A stretch of 19,175 bases of DNA from Clostridiales bacterium (GTDB taxonomy: Bacteria > Bacillota > Clostridia > Oscillospirales > Oscillospiraceae). The stretch lies in contig JAHAEW010000063.1 in assembly GCA_018374635.1 (NCBI GenBank), forward strand, positions 1 to 19,175, in the 5' to 3' direction. The notes under the pieces were generated by a model. The model did not search any database. It was not told where the DNA came from and was given only the letters and a program-made list of their open reading frames with translations. Positions 1 through 8,090 of this stretch are shown in pieces. The number at the start of each line of letters is the position of its first letter. Position 1 is the stretch's first letter. The translations under genes were made by a program, and so were the position numbers.

Positions 1-69
1 CGTCAGGCCGGGGCGAACGGTGCGGACTTTGACCCGACGAAGTGCGCGCAGCGGCCTGCATCCCCTCGA

Positions 70-116
70 AAAAATGCTTGCATTTTTGAGAAGCGTGTCA
101 AAGTTTTTCGACACGC
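70..116. repeat. Tandem small hairpins in intergenic DNA
   Basis: Two adjacent perfect inverted repeats are visible. The first pairs 70-77 (AAAAATGC) with 80-87 across a two-base loop. The second pairs 93-99 (GCGTGTC) with 110-116 around a ten-base A/T-rich loop. The sequence TTTTTCGACA in the second loop and arm reappears in reverse as TGTCGAAAAA next to a hairpin near the right end of the window, which suggests an interspersed intergenic repeat. No protein-coding signal was recognised in bases 1-168. The role is unknown. Confidence 0.45.
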
Positions 117-120
117 GGAG

Positions 121-160
121 ACTGCGCCGGCCTCCGAAAGAGGCCGGCGCAGTCATTTTT
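121..160 (+). terminator. Strong intrinsic terminator hairpin
   Basis: A perfect 13-bp GC-rich stem pairs 121-133 with 141-153 around a seven-base loop, and CATTTTT follows on the plus strand. The T tract points to ending a plus-strand transcript that enters from the left of the window. The hairpin also lies just past the stop codon of the minus-strand HD-GYP gene. On that strand no T run follows the stem, so a bidirectional role is only possible. Confidence 0.65.
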
Positions 161-168
161 GCGCTATA

Positions 169-1242
169 TTATGTTCTGCCGTCCCTGCGGACCTGAAGGT
201 ACCGGGTGCGCATCTCGCCCGCCATCTCCCGCAGGCAGTCCATGAGCTCGGGATTGAAGGCCCCGCACTCCCCGTTCAGGATCATGTCCACCGCCTTTTC
301 GTGGGAGAAGGCCCTCTTATAGACCCGCTCGCTCACCAGCGCGTCATAGACGTCGGCCAGAGCCACCACCTGGGCCCAGATGCTGATCTCATCCCCGGCC
401 AGGCCGTCCGGGTATCCGCGGCCGTTCCACCGCTCATGGTGGTGCCGGCAGATGTCGTAGGCATAGTCGTACACCGGGTTGGAGCGGACCTGAGGCACGC
501 TGTCCAGCAGGATGCACCCCTGGGTGGTGTGGGTCTTCATGATCTCAAATTCCTCCGCCGTCAGCTTCCCCGGCTTATTGAGGATGTGATCCGGTATGGC
601 GATCTTGCCCAGGTCGTGCATGACCGCTGCGTCTCCGATCAGGCACAGCTCTTCCTCCTCAAAGTGGTAACGCCGGGGATCGCGCTCCATCATCCCGCGC
701 AGCAGCAGCATGGTCAGCTCCCAGATGCGCAGGACATGCTCGCCCGACTCCTGATCCCGGAACTCGATGGCGGTGGCCAGGGTCTCCAGAATGGAGCTGT
801 TGAGGGAGCGGATCTCCTCAGCCTGCTCCCGAAGCATCTCGTCCTGGGTGCGCACCAGATTGTTGAGCTGGATCACATTCCCGATGCGCCGTTTGATGAA
901 GTAGGGGGTGATGGGCTTCTCAATGATATCCACCGCCCCCAGGTCATACCCCCGCTTGAGCACATTGGGATCGTTCTCCGCCGTGATGAGAAAGACCGGC
1001 AGCTGCTCCAGCAGTCCCCGCTTCCCCAGTTCCTCCAGAACCTGAAACCCGTCCATGACCGGCATGACCACATCCAGCAGCACCGCCGCCAGTCCGCCGG
1101 GATGCGCGTCGATGGCCGCGAGTGCCTCCGCGCCGTTCCCTGCCTCCAGGATCTGAAATTCCTCTTCAAAGACCATATGGAGAATGGCGCGGTTGAGTTC
1201 CACGTCATCAACGATCAATATGGTCTGTCGTTCCTCCCGCAT
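169..1242 (-). CDS. Response regulator with HD-GYP phosphodiesterase domain
   Basis: The predicted 357-residue protein has an N-terminal receiver domain (about 1-120) with the acidic pair D12/D13, phospho-acceptor D57 in LLDVVMP and conserved K109 in EKP. A helical, probably coiled-coil linker covers about 130-155. An HD-GYP domain follows, with H209-D210 in MHDLGKI, HHE at 268-270 and the GYP signature at 276-278. HD-GYP proteins usually hydrolyse cyclic-di-GMP in the cytoplasm under control of receiver phosphorylation. The start at 1242 is chosen because GAGGAGG lies about ten bases upstream and the receiver domain begins at once; a longer in-frame extension lacks family similarity. It lies 25 bases after the Hpt gene, so the two are probably co-transcribed. 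No histidine kinase is in the window. The domain assignment is secure; the cyclic-di-GMP substrate is inferred from the family. Confidence 0.93.
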   Translation of the reverse strand: MREERQTILIVDDVELNRAILHMVFEEEFQILEAGNGAEALAAIDAHPGGLAAVLLDVVMPVMDGFQVLEELGKRGLLEQLPVFLITAENDPNVLKRGYDLGAVDIIEKPITPYFIKRRIGNVIQLNNLVRTQDEMLREQAEEIRSLNSSILETLATAIEFRDQESGEHVLRIWELTMLLLRGMMERDPRRYHFEEEELCLIGDAAVMHDLGKIAIPDHILNKPGKLTAEEFEIMKTHTTQGCILLDSVPQVRSNPVYDYAYDICRHHHERWNGRGYPDGLAGDEISIWAQVVALADVYDALVSERVYKRAFSHEKAVDMILNGECGAFNPELMDCLREMAGEMRTRYLQVRRDGRT

Positions 1243-1267
1243 ATCACGGCTTCCTCCTCGCTTCCGC

Positions 1268-1621
1268 TCAGCTTTCCCGCGTTTCCAGTGCGGACAAAAT
1301 GGCCGCGTGGTCCTCCCGCACCCGGGCAAAGAGCGCGGGGACCGCTTCCGCCTTCCCCGTCCGCACCGCTGTCACAAGGGCGTCGCTGTGCTCCTTCAGC
1401 CGCTCCAGGCCCAAATTGGCCGCGACTCCCTTCAGGGTGTGGGCGGCGTGCTCCACCCCCTGCATGTCCCCCTGCTCCACCGCGGCACAGAGCGCCGCAA
1501 AGCTTCCATCCTGGGGAAATTTCTTCAAAAACCGCACCAGAAGCGCCTCGCTTCCGCCAAATCGCGCCAGGGTTCCAGTCAAATCCAGGCCCAGTGTCTG
1601 TGCCAACGCCTTCAGATCCAT
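1268..1621 (-). CDS. Hpt histidine phosphotransfer protein
   Basis: This small helical protein (117 residues) carries the Hpt signature AAHTLKGVAANLG, with the phosphorylatable histidine at residue 61. Hpt proteins relay phosphate between a hybrid histidine kinase and a response regulator. The gene lies directly upstream of the HD-GYP response regulator, which makes that protein its obvious partner (inference). The start at 1621 follows a GGAGG ribosome binding site at normal spacing. The frame stays open upstream to 1732, but that part has no domain similarity and is likely leader. The length fits a single-domain Hpt protein. No kinase is encoded nearby, so the phosphate donor must lie elsewhere. 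Confidence 0.85.
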   Translation of the reverse strand: MDLKALAQTLGLDLTGTLARFGGSEALLVRFLKKFPQDGSFAALCAAVEQGDMQGVEHAAHTLKGVAANLGLERLKEHSDALVTAVRTGKAEAVPALFARVREDHAAILSALETRES

Positions 1622-1737
1622 TCCCGTTCCTCCCATGCTCTGTGCGGCTTCTTCCTGTCTCAGTATGGTCCGTACAGAGCCTTTTTCCATGGGACTGTCA
1701 ATGTTTTTCCCCCTTCCCGCTCTTTTCGTCACATTTT

Positions 1738-1776
1738 AAACCCAGTTCCGCCGAATCGGGGCGGAACTGGGTTTTT
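1738..1776. terminator. Bidirectional-looking terminator between operons
   Basis: A perfect 15-bp stem pairs 1738-1752 (AAACCCAGTTCCGCC) with 1760-1774 around a seven-base loop. The plus strand has TTTTT at 1772-1776 and the minus strand has a shorter TTT. The hairpin lies just past the stop of the minus-strand amidohydrolase at 1786, so it most likely ends the long catabolic transcript and separates it from the Hpt/HD-GYP pair. Confidence 0.75.
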
Positions 1777-1785
1777 CTCTGTAAC

Positions 1786-3135
1786 TTACATCTTGGATTT
1801 AATGAACTCGATGCGCCTCTGGCACTCGTCGATCAGGGCGATCTCATCGATCTTTGTGGACTTCTTGTTGCGCACCACGATCTCGCCGTTGACCATCACG
1901 GTGTCCACGTCGTTGCCGTTTGCGTTGTTGACCAGGGCGGACTCGGGGTGGTGGACCGGAGCGATGTGGGGCTTCTTCCAGTCCACCAGAATGATGTCGG
2001 CCTTCATGCCCGGGACGATCCGGCCCATCTGGCCCTCCATGCCCATGGCCACAGCGCCGTTGCAGGTGGCCATGGTGAGCACATCCTTGTTGGAGATGAT
2101 GTGGGCGTTCAGGTTGTGGTTCTTGTGCATCAGAGCCGTGTACTTCAGCGTGCCCAGCATATCCTGGGCGTTGTTGCTGCCCGGTCCGTCGGTGCCCAGG
2201 GCCACCGGCAGGCCCATCTTCAGCATCTCGGGCACCCGGGCCACGCCGTCGGCCAGATAGGCGTTGGCCACGGGGCAGTGGATGGGCTGGCAGCGGCGCT
2301 GCTCCAGGATCTCCATCTCGTGGTCGTCCAGCCAGATGGCGTGGGCCAGCTGGGTATCCTCGTCCAGGATCCCCAGGGAGTCGAAGAATTCCAGATTGCG
2401 CATGCCGTCGTACATGGCGGCCGTCTTGGTCACCACATCCTGGTCCTCCGCCGTATGGACCTGGAACTTGATGCCCAGATCCTTGGAGAGCTGCTTGCTC
2501 TTCCGGAACAGATCCGGGGACACGCCCCATGGATTCAGGGGCCCCACGCTCAGGGAGAGGCGGCCATTCTCGGCGCCCGCCCACTGGCTGTGCAGGCGCT
2601 TGATGTCGTCCAGGATGCGGTCCTGGTCCTCCTCCCGGAACTTCTCATAATAGACGATGTTGGCGAAGCACCGGCACATATTGCCGCGGATGCCGGAGTC
2701 CCGCATGGCCTCAAAGATGTGGTCCCCGTTGTTCAGGGAGGTGAAGATGTAGTGCTGGTCGATGCAGCTGGTGGCGCCCGTCTTGAGGTTCTCCAGGCAT
2801 CCGATGAGGCCCGCGTAATAGAAGTCCTCCTCGGTCATCCGTTCCGAGAAAGGCCACACCTGGGTGGACAGCCAGGGATAGAGCTCCAAATCGTCGGCCA
2901 GGCCCCGCATAAAGGTCTGGAAGAGATGGGTGTGGGCGCTCACCATGCCGGGCATCAGGATCTTGTCGGCCGCGTCGATGACCGAATCGGCCTCCAGGCT
3001 CAGCTGCGCCATGCGCACCGGGTCGGAACCCACCTCGCTGATCTTGTCCTCCACGACATAGACGTATCCGTTGCGGATCATCTCGAAGTCGTCGTTCATC
3101 GTCACGATCCAGGGATTGCGGAAGAGAGTGTTCAT
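1786..3135 (-). CDS. Metal-dependent amidohydrolase (deaminase/chlorohydrolase-like)
   Basis: This 449-residue protein belongs to the amidohydrolase superfamily group that includes TrzN/AtzB-type enzymes, SsnA and methylthioadenosine/adenosylhomocysteine deaminases. All catalytic positions are present: HTH at 68-70, H227 and E230 in VHTAED, H265 in LAHAIWL, HCP at about 286-288, and D316 in GTDG. It should therefore be an active hydrolase or deaminase on an N-heterocycle or ureido compound in the cytoplasm. ATG codons occur at 3144 and 3135. The second is preferred because the AAGGAA ribosome binding site is nine bases from it and abuts the first. It is the last gene of the catabolic run, 42 bases after a molybdenum hydroxylase subunit. 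The exact substrate cannot be read from sequence; guanine-like purine or ring-opened product is a context inference. Confidence 0.88.
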   Translation of the reverse strand: MNTLFRNPWIVTMNDDFEMIRNGYVYVVEDKISEVGSDPVRMAQLSLEADSVIDAADKILMPGMVSAHTHLFQTFMRGLADDLELYPWLSTQVWPFSERMTEEDFYYAGLIGCLENLKTGATSCIDQHYIFTSLNNGDHIFEAMRDSGIRGNMCRCFANIVYYEKFREEDQDRILDDIKRLHSQWAGAENGRLSLSVGPLNPWGVSPDLFRKSKQLSKDLGIKFQVHTAEDQDVVTKTAAMYDGMRNLEFFDSLGILDEDTQLAHAIWLDDHEMEILEQRRCQPIHCPVANAYLADGVARVPEMLKMGLPVALGTDGPGSNNAQDMLGTLKYTALMHKNHNLNAHIISNKDVLTMATCNGAVAMGMEGQMGRIVPGMKADIILVDWKKPHIAPVHHPESALVNNANGNDVDTVMVNGEIVVRNKKSTKIDEIALIDECQRRIEFIKSKM

Positions 3136-3177
3136 ACCAATCATTTCCTTTCCATATATTTCGCTTCACGACGGCGC

Positions 3178-5433
3178 TTATTTACTCATGGCGTGGCCGA
3201 GAACGATGCGCTCCAGATTGGCGGGCAGCTCCCGGACCCGCTTTCCGCAGGCGTCGTCGATCGCATTGATAATGGCAGGGGCCACGTTGCAGGTGGCCGG
3301 CTCGCCCAGGCCCTTGGCCCCCAGGGGGCCGATCTCGCTGGGGATCTCCAGGGCGATGGCGTGGATCTGGTCGGGCACGTCCAGCGCCGTGGGCACGATG
3401 TAGTTTTCCAGGTTCAGGTTCCGGATGCGGCCCTCCTTGAGGTCCACCTCTTCGGTGAGGGCATAGCCGATGCCCATGGCCACGCCGCCCCGGATCTGCC
3501 CCTTGACCTCCTCCATGTCCAGCGCATGGCCCACGTCGTGGACGGCAAAGTAGTCGTCCACCGACACGGCCCCTGTCTTCAGGTCCACCGTGACCTCGGC
3601 CGCCGCCGCGCCGTAGACCCAGGACCAGTAGGCGTCTCCCACGCCGGTGCTCCGGTCGTAGTCAAAGGGCGGCGCAGCGAAGTAGCCCAGGGAGTTGAGA
3701 TGGTCGGAGTTGTTGAAGGCGTCCCCGATGACCTCCAGAAGGGCCGCCGTGTTGGCCGGGTCCTTGGCGTCGGTGATCTTCTCATCGGCAAAGACCACAT
3801 CCCGGGTGCCCAGGCGCTTCTCGGCGTAGCCGGTCAGCTTCTCCCGCACGCTGAGGCAGGCCTTCCACACCGCGCCGCCGGAGAACACAGTGCCGCGGGT
3901 GGCCACCGTGGGACCGGCGTCGGTGAGATAGCCGGTGTCCACCGGAGTGACGTGGATCTTCTCCCGCGCCACGCCCAGGGTCTCATGGACCACGCTCACC
4001 AGCATGTTGGGGCCGCCCTGGCCCACCTCCGCGATGGAGGAGGCCACGGTGACGCTCCCATCCGGCTGGAGGGCGATCATGCCGCTGGCGGTGTCGATGC
4101 CCTGACCGGCGGCGCCGAAGGATTCGCCCCGGTGCAGGAAGGCGATCCCCAGTCCCTTTTTTGTGCCGGTGTGGCTGGCGTTGTAGGCGGCGATGCGCGC
4201 CCGCCGCTCCTGGATCCGGGCCGCTTTATCCAGCGCCTCATAGCACTGCTCCAGGGTCACGTTGGTCATGTGCTGGCCGGTGGTGGAGGTGCAGCCCTCG
4301 TAGAGCATGTTTTTCCTGCGCAGCTCCACCGGGTCCATATGCAGTTCCTTGGCGATCTCGTCCATCAGGGACTCGGAGCAGAAGTCCACCTGGGGAGAGC
4401 CGAAGCCCCGCAGGGCGTCGGAGTAGACGTTGTTGGTGTAGACGCTGGTGGAGATCGTGTCGATGTTGGGCACGATGTAGGGGCCCGCCGCCTCGATGGC
4501 CATGCGGGTGGTGACAGGGAAGGTCTTGCTCTTGTAGGCCCCGCCGTCCAGCACCAGCCGGACCTGCATGGCCTGGAGCTTGCCGTCGCCGTTGAAGCCC
4601 ACCTTGTAATGGGCGTGGATGGGATGGCGCTTGGTCCCCTCCATAATGGACTCCTCCCGGGTGAGCCACACCTTGCAGGGCCGGCCCAGCAGGGTGCTCA
4701 CCAGCGCCGCCCGGCTGGAGGCCATGGCAATGTCATAGTTCTTGCCGCCGAAGGAGGCGCCGATGGTGGCCAGGACCACCCGCACCTGGGTGTAGGGTAC
4801 GCCCAGGGTCTCGGCCACCGTCTTGCGGATGACAAAGGGGCTGTTGACCGGACAGCGGACGATAACCTCGTTGGTCACCGGATCGGTGTAGGCCACGGCC
4901 GCCTCGGTCTCGATGCAGACGTGCTGGACCCGGGAGGTCACATAGTCCCGCTCCAGAATGTGGTCGCAGTGCCGGAAGGCCTCCTCCACGTCCCCCCGCT
5001 GGGTCTTCCAGCGGCAGATGGTGTTTCCCCCCTCATGGATCAGGGGGGCGTCCTCGTCCAGGGCGTGGAGGGGATCGAAGTTGGCGGGGAGCTCCTCATA
5101 CTCCACCCGCACCAGGGCGGCGGCCTCCTCGGCCTGCTCCCGGGTCTCGGCGGCGATGAGGGCCACCGCGTCGCCGATGTAGCGCACCCGGTCGCCGCAG
5201 ATGACGGGCCGGTCACAGGGCTGGTTGGGGATGCCGGGGATGTCCTTGGCGGTGAACACCCGGAGCACGCCGGGGACCTGCTCGGCCTGGGCCGTGTCGA
5301 TGGAGCGGATGCGCCCGCTGGCGATGGTGGAGCGCACGACCTTACAGAAGACCATACCCGGCATCTGGATATCATTGGCATAGATGGCCTTGCCGGTGAC
5401 CTTGGCCAGGACATCCCTGCGGTTGTTGCTCAT
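3178..5433 (-). CDS. Molybdenum hydroxylase large subunit, copy 1 (xanthine dehydrogenase family)
   Basis: This 751-residue protein is the molybdopterin-binding catalytic subunit of the xanthine dehydrogenase/aldehyde oxidase family, covering the usual small N-terminal domain and long Moco-binding region. Visible motifs are GASFGGK (225-231), LRGFGSPQ, EVGQGG and, near the C-terminus, GAKGLGEPA with the probable catalytic base E711. The Gln that contacts molybdenum in bovine xanthine dehydrogenase, two residues before the conserved His, is Val here. The start at 5433 follows AGGGGG at eight bases. Only 15 bases separate it from copy 2 upstream, so the two are surely co-transcribed. It has no own Fe-S or FAD domain and must borrow the separate subunits encoded at 9354-10713 or elsewhere. 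It likely hydroxylates a purine-type ring; substrate unproven. No in-frame TGA suggests selenocysteine in the chain. Confidence 0.93.
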   Translation of the reverse strand: MSNNRRDVLAKVTGKAIYANDIQMPGMVFCKVVRSTIASGRIRSIDTAQAEQVPGVLRVFTAKDIPGIPNQPCDRPVICGDRVRYIGDAVALIAAETREQAEEAAALVRVEYEELPANFDPLHALDEDAPLIHEGGNTICRWKTQRGDVEEAFRHCDHILERDYVTSRVQHVCIETEAAVAYTDPVTNEVIVRCPVNSPFVIRKTVAETLGVPYTQVRVVLATIGASFGGKNYDIAMASSRAALVSTLLGRPCKVWLTREESIMEGTKRHPIHAHYKVGFNGDGKLQAMQVRLVLDGGAYKSKTFPVTTRMAIEAAGPYIVPNIDTISTSVYTNNVYSDALRGFGSPQVDFCSESLMDEIAKELHMDPVELRRKNMLYEGCTSTTGQHMTNVTLEQCYEALDKAARIQERRARIAAYNASHTGTKKGLGIAFLHRGESFGAAGQGIDTASGMIALQPDGSVTVASSIAEVGQGGPNMLVSVVHETLGVAREKIHVTPVDTGYLTDAGPTVATRGTVFSGGAVWKACLSVREKLTGYAEKRLGTRDVVFADEKITDAKDPANTAALLEVIGDAFNNSDHLNSLGYFAAPPFDYDRSTGVGDAYWSWVYGAAAAEVTVDLKTGAVSVDDYFAVHDVGHALDMEEVKGQIRGGVAMGIGYALTEEVDLKEGRIRNLNLENYIVPTALDVPDQIHAIALEIPSEIGPLGAKGLGEPATCNVAPAIINAIDDACGKRVRELPANLERIVLGHAMSK

Positions 5434-5448
5434 AAACGATCCCCCTTC

Positions 5449-7668
5449 TCAGTTCTCTTCCCAATCCCGGTAGGGAGAGCTGTAAATTTCCTTCCCCAGC
5501 GCGTCGCACACCGCGTTGAGCACCGCCGGATTGGAGGGTACCACGGCGGACTCGCCGATGCTCTTGGCGCCATAGGGTCCGTTGGGCTCATGGGCCTCAA
5601 TGAAGTCCACCTGGATGCTGGGCATCTGGTCGGCGGTAAACATCTTGTACTTGCGGAAATTGTTGTACACGTTGCGGCCGTTCTCGTCATACTTGAGCCC
5701 CTCGCACAGGGCGTAGCCCAGGCCCATCTGGATGCCGCCGTGGAGCTGGCCCTCGATGCCCATGCGGTTGATCACTTTGCCCACGTCGTGGACGGCCACA
5801 TAGTCCGTGACGGTCACCTTGCCGGTGGCCTTCTCCACCTTGACCCGGGCGAAGTGGGCGCCGTAGGCGGTGGGGCCGTTTGGCATGGGATAGGTCTCGG
5901 AGCAGATGATCTCCCGCTTGGACTTATCCTGGGCATAGACCACCACGTCGCTCAGGGAGACCGTTTTGTCCGTGGCCTTGGAGTGGACGCCGCCAAGGAC
6001 CAGTTCCAGGTCCTCCTCCTTCTCCTCCAGGAGAAGGGCGGCCTCCTTCACCAGTTCCCGGCCCACCGACTCGGCGCACTTCTTGGCGGCGCTGGCCACC
6101 ACGAAGATGCCGTGGCTGGAGTAGTCACCCAGCTGCCAGGGGCAGGCGTCGGTATCGGCCTCCATGGTGGTGATGGACTCCAGCGGAATCCGGAGGGTGT
6201 TGGAGACTACCTGGGTCTGGGCCGTGACCGAGCCGTTGCCCATGTCGTGGGTGCCGGTGAAGTAGGTGCAGGTTCCGTCCTCATTCATCTTGAGCATGAC
6301 GCAGGCCTGGTCCCGGTGGGCGCCGAAGCAGCCGCAGCCGTGGGCGCCCACCGCCATGCCCACGCCGACGGCGTATTTCCCGTCCTCATCGGAGAGGGGC
6401 TTCCAGTTGGCCGTCAGCTCCACGCCCCGGTGGACGCAGTCCTTGGGATGGGGGTTGCCCAGCTTGAAGCCCATGGGATCGCTGTCCTCCGGGTTGACCA
6501 GGTTTTTCATCTGGAAGTCCACCAGGGGCATGCCCAGGGCCTTGGCGATCTTCTGGAACTGGCGCTGCTGGCCGAAGAATGCCTGGGGAGAGCCGTAGCC
6601 CCGCATCGCTCCGGCAATGGGGGTGTTGGTATACACCGGGATGCCGGTAAAGCGCATGTTGGGGATCTTGTAGACCTTGAACACCTTATGGCTCAGAGCG
6701 CCCAGCACGTTGAGGGCGCTGGTGGCATAGGCGCCGGTATTCGTGATGATGCGGATATCCTGGGCCACAATGGTGCCGTCGTTCTTCACGCCGGTCTTGA
6801 GGTAGACCACCGAGGCGTGGCGGGTGCGGGTGGAGTCGATGCAGGCCTGCCGGGAGTAGGTCACCTTCACCGGGCGGCCGGCCTTCATGGAGAGAAGGGC
6901 GGCCACCGGCTCCAACGTCATCTCCAGCTTGCCGCCGAAGGCGCCGCCGATGGCGGGGGTCACCACCCGGATGCGGCTCATGGGCAGCTTGAAGATGCGG
7001 TGGAGGGCGATGCGGTAGCCGAAGGTGTTCTGGCAGGAGGTATAGACCGTCAGCTTGCCGGAGTAGTCGTAGTCGGCGATGGACACATGGGGCTCAATGG
7101 CGCAGTGGTGCACCGCCTGGGTGGTGTAGCGGTCCTCAAAGATGCGGTCGGCCTGGGCAAAGCCCTGCTCCAGGTCGCCGGCGTTGTGGACCATGGTGGT
7201 GATGGCGTTCTTGTCGCCGTGGATGGGGTAAGCGCCCTCCTGCATGGCCTCCTCTGGATCCAGATAGACCGGCAGGGGCTCATATTCCACCTTGATGAGT
7301 CCCACGGCCTTCTTGGCGATGGCCTGGGTATCGGCGGCCACCGCCGCCACACGGTCCCCCACAAAGCGGACCGTGTCGTCAAAGACCCGCTCGGTATCCG
7401 GGATCTGGTGCTCATAGAAGCGCACGGCGCTGTTGTACCGGGTGTCGGGGGAATTCTTGCAGCACACCACGGCCCGCACGCCGGGCAGGGCCTCGGCCTC
7501 ACTGGTATCAATGGACTTGATCTTGGCATGGGCCGTCTTGCTGAACAGGACCTCGCCGTACAGCATCCCGTGGAGCTTCATGTCACCGACATACATCTTT
7601 CGGCCGGTCACCTTCAGCGCCGCGTCCCGAATGGGGGTGCTCTCACCGATCCGGCTGTATTCCTCCAT
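5449..7668 (-). CDS. Molybdenum hydroxylase large subunit, copy 2 (xanthine dehydrogenase family)
   Basis: This 739-residue catalytic subunit of the xanthine dehydrogenase family is only distantly similar to copies 1 and 3. Motifs include GGAFGGK, MRGYGSPQ and a C-terminal GAKSIGESA with probable catalytic base E706. The GQG segment that contacts the molybdopterin cytosine dinucleotide in relatives is GNG here (HDMGNGS). The start at 7668 is chosen because GAGGAG lies nine bases upstream and MEEYSRIG leads straight into the family N-terminus. A much longer in-frame extension reaching 7962 runs through a structured noncoding region and is not coding. It is the first gene after that interval and lies 15 bases from copy 1. 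Its promoter was not identified; it may be read through from upstream. Substrate unknown, probably a purine or related N-heterocycle from context. Confidence 0.92.
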   Translation of the reverse strand: MEEYSRIGESTPIRDAALKVTGRKMYVGDMKLHGMLYGEVLFSKTAHAKIKSIDTSEAEALPGVRAVVCCKNSPDTRYNSAVRFYEHQIPDTERVFDDTVRFVGDRVAAVAADTQAIAKKAVGLIKVEYEPLPVYLDPEEAMQEGAYPIHGDKNAITTMVHNAGDLEQGFAQADRIFEDRYTTQAVHHCAIEPHVSIADYDYSGKLTVYTSCQNTFGYRIALHRIFKLPMSRIRVVTPAIGGAFGGKLEMTLEPVAALLSMKAGRPVKVTYSRQACIDSTRTRHASVVYLKTGVKNDGTIVAQDIRIITNTGAYATSALNVLGALSHKVFKVYKIPNMRFTGIPVYTNTPIAGAMRGYGSPQAFFGQQRQFQKIAKALGMPLVDFQMKNLVNPEDSDPMGFKLGNPHPKDCVHRGVELTANWKPLSDEDGKYAVGVGMAVGAHGCGCFGAHRDQACVMLKMNEDGTCTYFTGTHDMGNGSVTAQTQVVSNTLRIPLESITTMEADTDACPWQLGDYSSHGIFVVASAAKKCAESVGRELVKEAALLLEEKEEDLELVLGGVHSKATDKTVSLSDVVVYAQDKSKREIICSETYPMPNGPTAYGAHFARVKVEKATGKVTVTDYVAVHDVGKVINRMGIEGQLHGGIQMGLGYALCEGLKYDENGRNVYNNFRKYKMFTADQMPSIQVDFIEAHEPNGPYGAKSIGESAVVPSNPAVLNAVCDALGKEIYSSPYRDWEEN

Positions 7669-7869
7669 ATGTATCATCTCCTCATCCGATTTACGGCCAT
7701 CTGAGCTGCCCACGGCATCCTTTGACGTAGCCCGTACACGATTCACATAGCCTGGAGCCCGGTGCCGATGCCGCCGGTGCCCGATGCACCGCCCGGTGGT
7801 TCCGACACTCAGGTATGCCCGGCGTACAGTAGCCGTTTTGTTTGCCTCGTGCTTGAAACTGAAATATAG
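7669..7869 (-). other. GC-rich leader with short repeats upstream of copy 2
   Basis: These 201 noncoding bases lie between a terminator hairpin and the copy 2 hydroxylase gene. They contain a near-perfect direct repeat (CCGGTGCCGATGC at 7759-7771 and CCGGTGCCCGATGC at 7774-7787) whose parts also fold as inverted repeats, for example CGGTGC with GCACCG. No convincing -35/-10 pair was found. They may be the distal part of an inserted element, or a leader. Confidence 0.35.
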
Positions 7870-7912
7870 AAAAGCAGGCGCTCCATCCTTTTCTTTGGAT
7901 GGAGGCGCCTGC
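7870..7912 (-). terminator. Strong terminator hairpin inside the operon
   Basis: A 15-bp stem with one bulged base pairs 7874-7888 with 7897-7912 around an eight-base A/T loop. The minus-strand product continues as TTTTCTATATTTC. This should stop most transcription coming from the PreA-like gene before it reaches hydroxylase copies 2 and 1, unless read-through or antitermination occurs. It may be the 3' end of the structured RNA described next to it. Confidence 0.7.
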
Positions 7913-8090
7913 TTCCCTGTATTCTTCGTGCCAAACAAAGCTGCAGTTCCGCCTCCATCCAAACGGAGTGGTTCACATGCACGTCTTCATACACCCACAC
8001 CTTACCCGCATAGGCTCTCCCGGCGGCTAGGGTAGCAAGCACAATAGCTCTACCGCATGGGAGAGGGTCATACCTCGGTGTTCAGGTCAC
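7913..8090 (-). ncRNA. Probable stand-alone IscB-type omega RNA (HEARO-like)
   Basis: On the minus strand, directly after a GTGA at 8090-8087, lies a compact run of nested helices with no credible protein. CTCTCCC pairs with GGGAGAG and encloses GCGGTAG...CTACC...CCGC. A second arm pairs GGTGTGG with CCACTCC (one mismatch) and contains TGTATG-AAGA-CGTGCA. HEARO RNAs, now known as omega RNAs of IscB nucleases, are described as inserting just after ATGA or GTGA, and this arrangement of arms matches my recollection of that family. No IscB coding sequence follows. The guide would be the roughly 16 bases 5' of the scaffold, at about 8087-8106. The structure is seen directly; the family call is inferred from memory and needs a covariance-model search. 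A group II intron fragment was considered and fits less well. Confidence 0.55.

Noticed and set aside
1696..1701. TTGACA on the minus strand as a -35 box for the Hpt gene
   Set aside because: No acceptable -10 box at 16-19 bases; left as an unproven possibility.
3134..3139. Further ATACCA sequence near the 1786-3135 gene start as a regulator site
   Set aside because: It is a single half-site spanning the start codon region with no partner or promoter, so chance is the simpler explanation.
301..7704. Very long plus-strand open frame (over 2400 codons)
   Set aside because: It lies antisense to five well-supported genes, its sequence is the His/Val/Gly/Leu-rich pattern typical of the complement of GC-rich codons, and it matches no family.
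7669..7962. N-terminal extension of hydroxylase copy 2
   Set aside because: Open in frame but crosses a terminator and structured RNA; the family N-terminus and a good ribosome binding site are at 7668.
7809..8042. 77-codon minus-strand open frame in the gap between the PreA-like gene and copy 2
   Set aside because: It runs through paired RNA arms and a terminator, has no family similarity and no ribosome binding site worth noting.
7913..8090. Group II intron fragment
   Set aside because: No domain V consensus (AGC with GAAA-capped helix and catalytic bulge) and no reverse transcriptase remnant; the arms fit a HEARO-like fold better.
7913..8090. TnpB/IS605-type omega RNA
   Set aside because: No TnpB coding remnant lies upstream on the same strand, where such RNAs overlap the 3' end of the gene; the GTGA boundary favours the IscB type.
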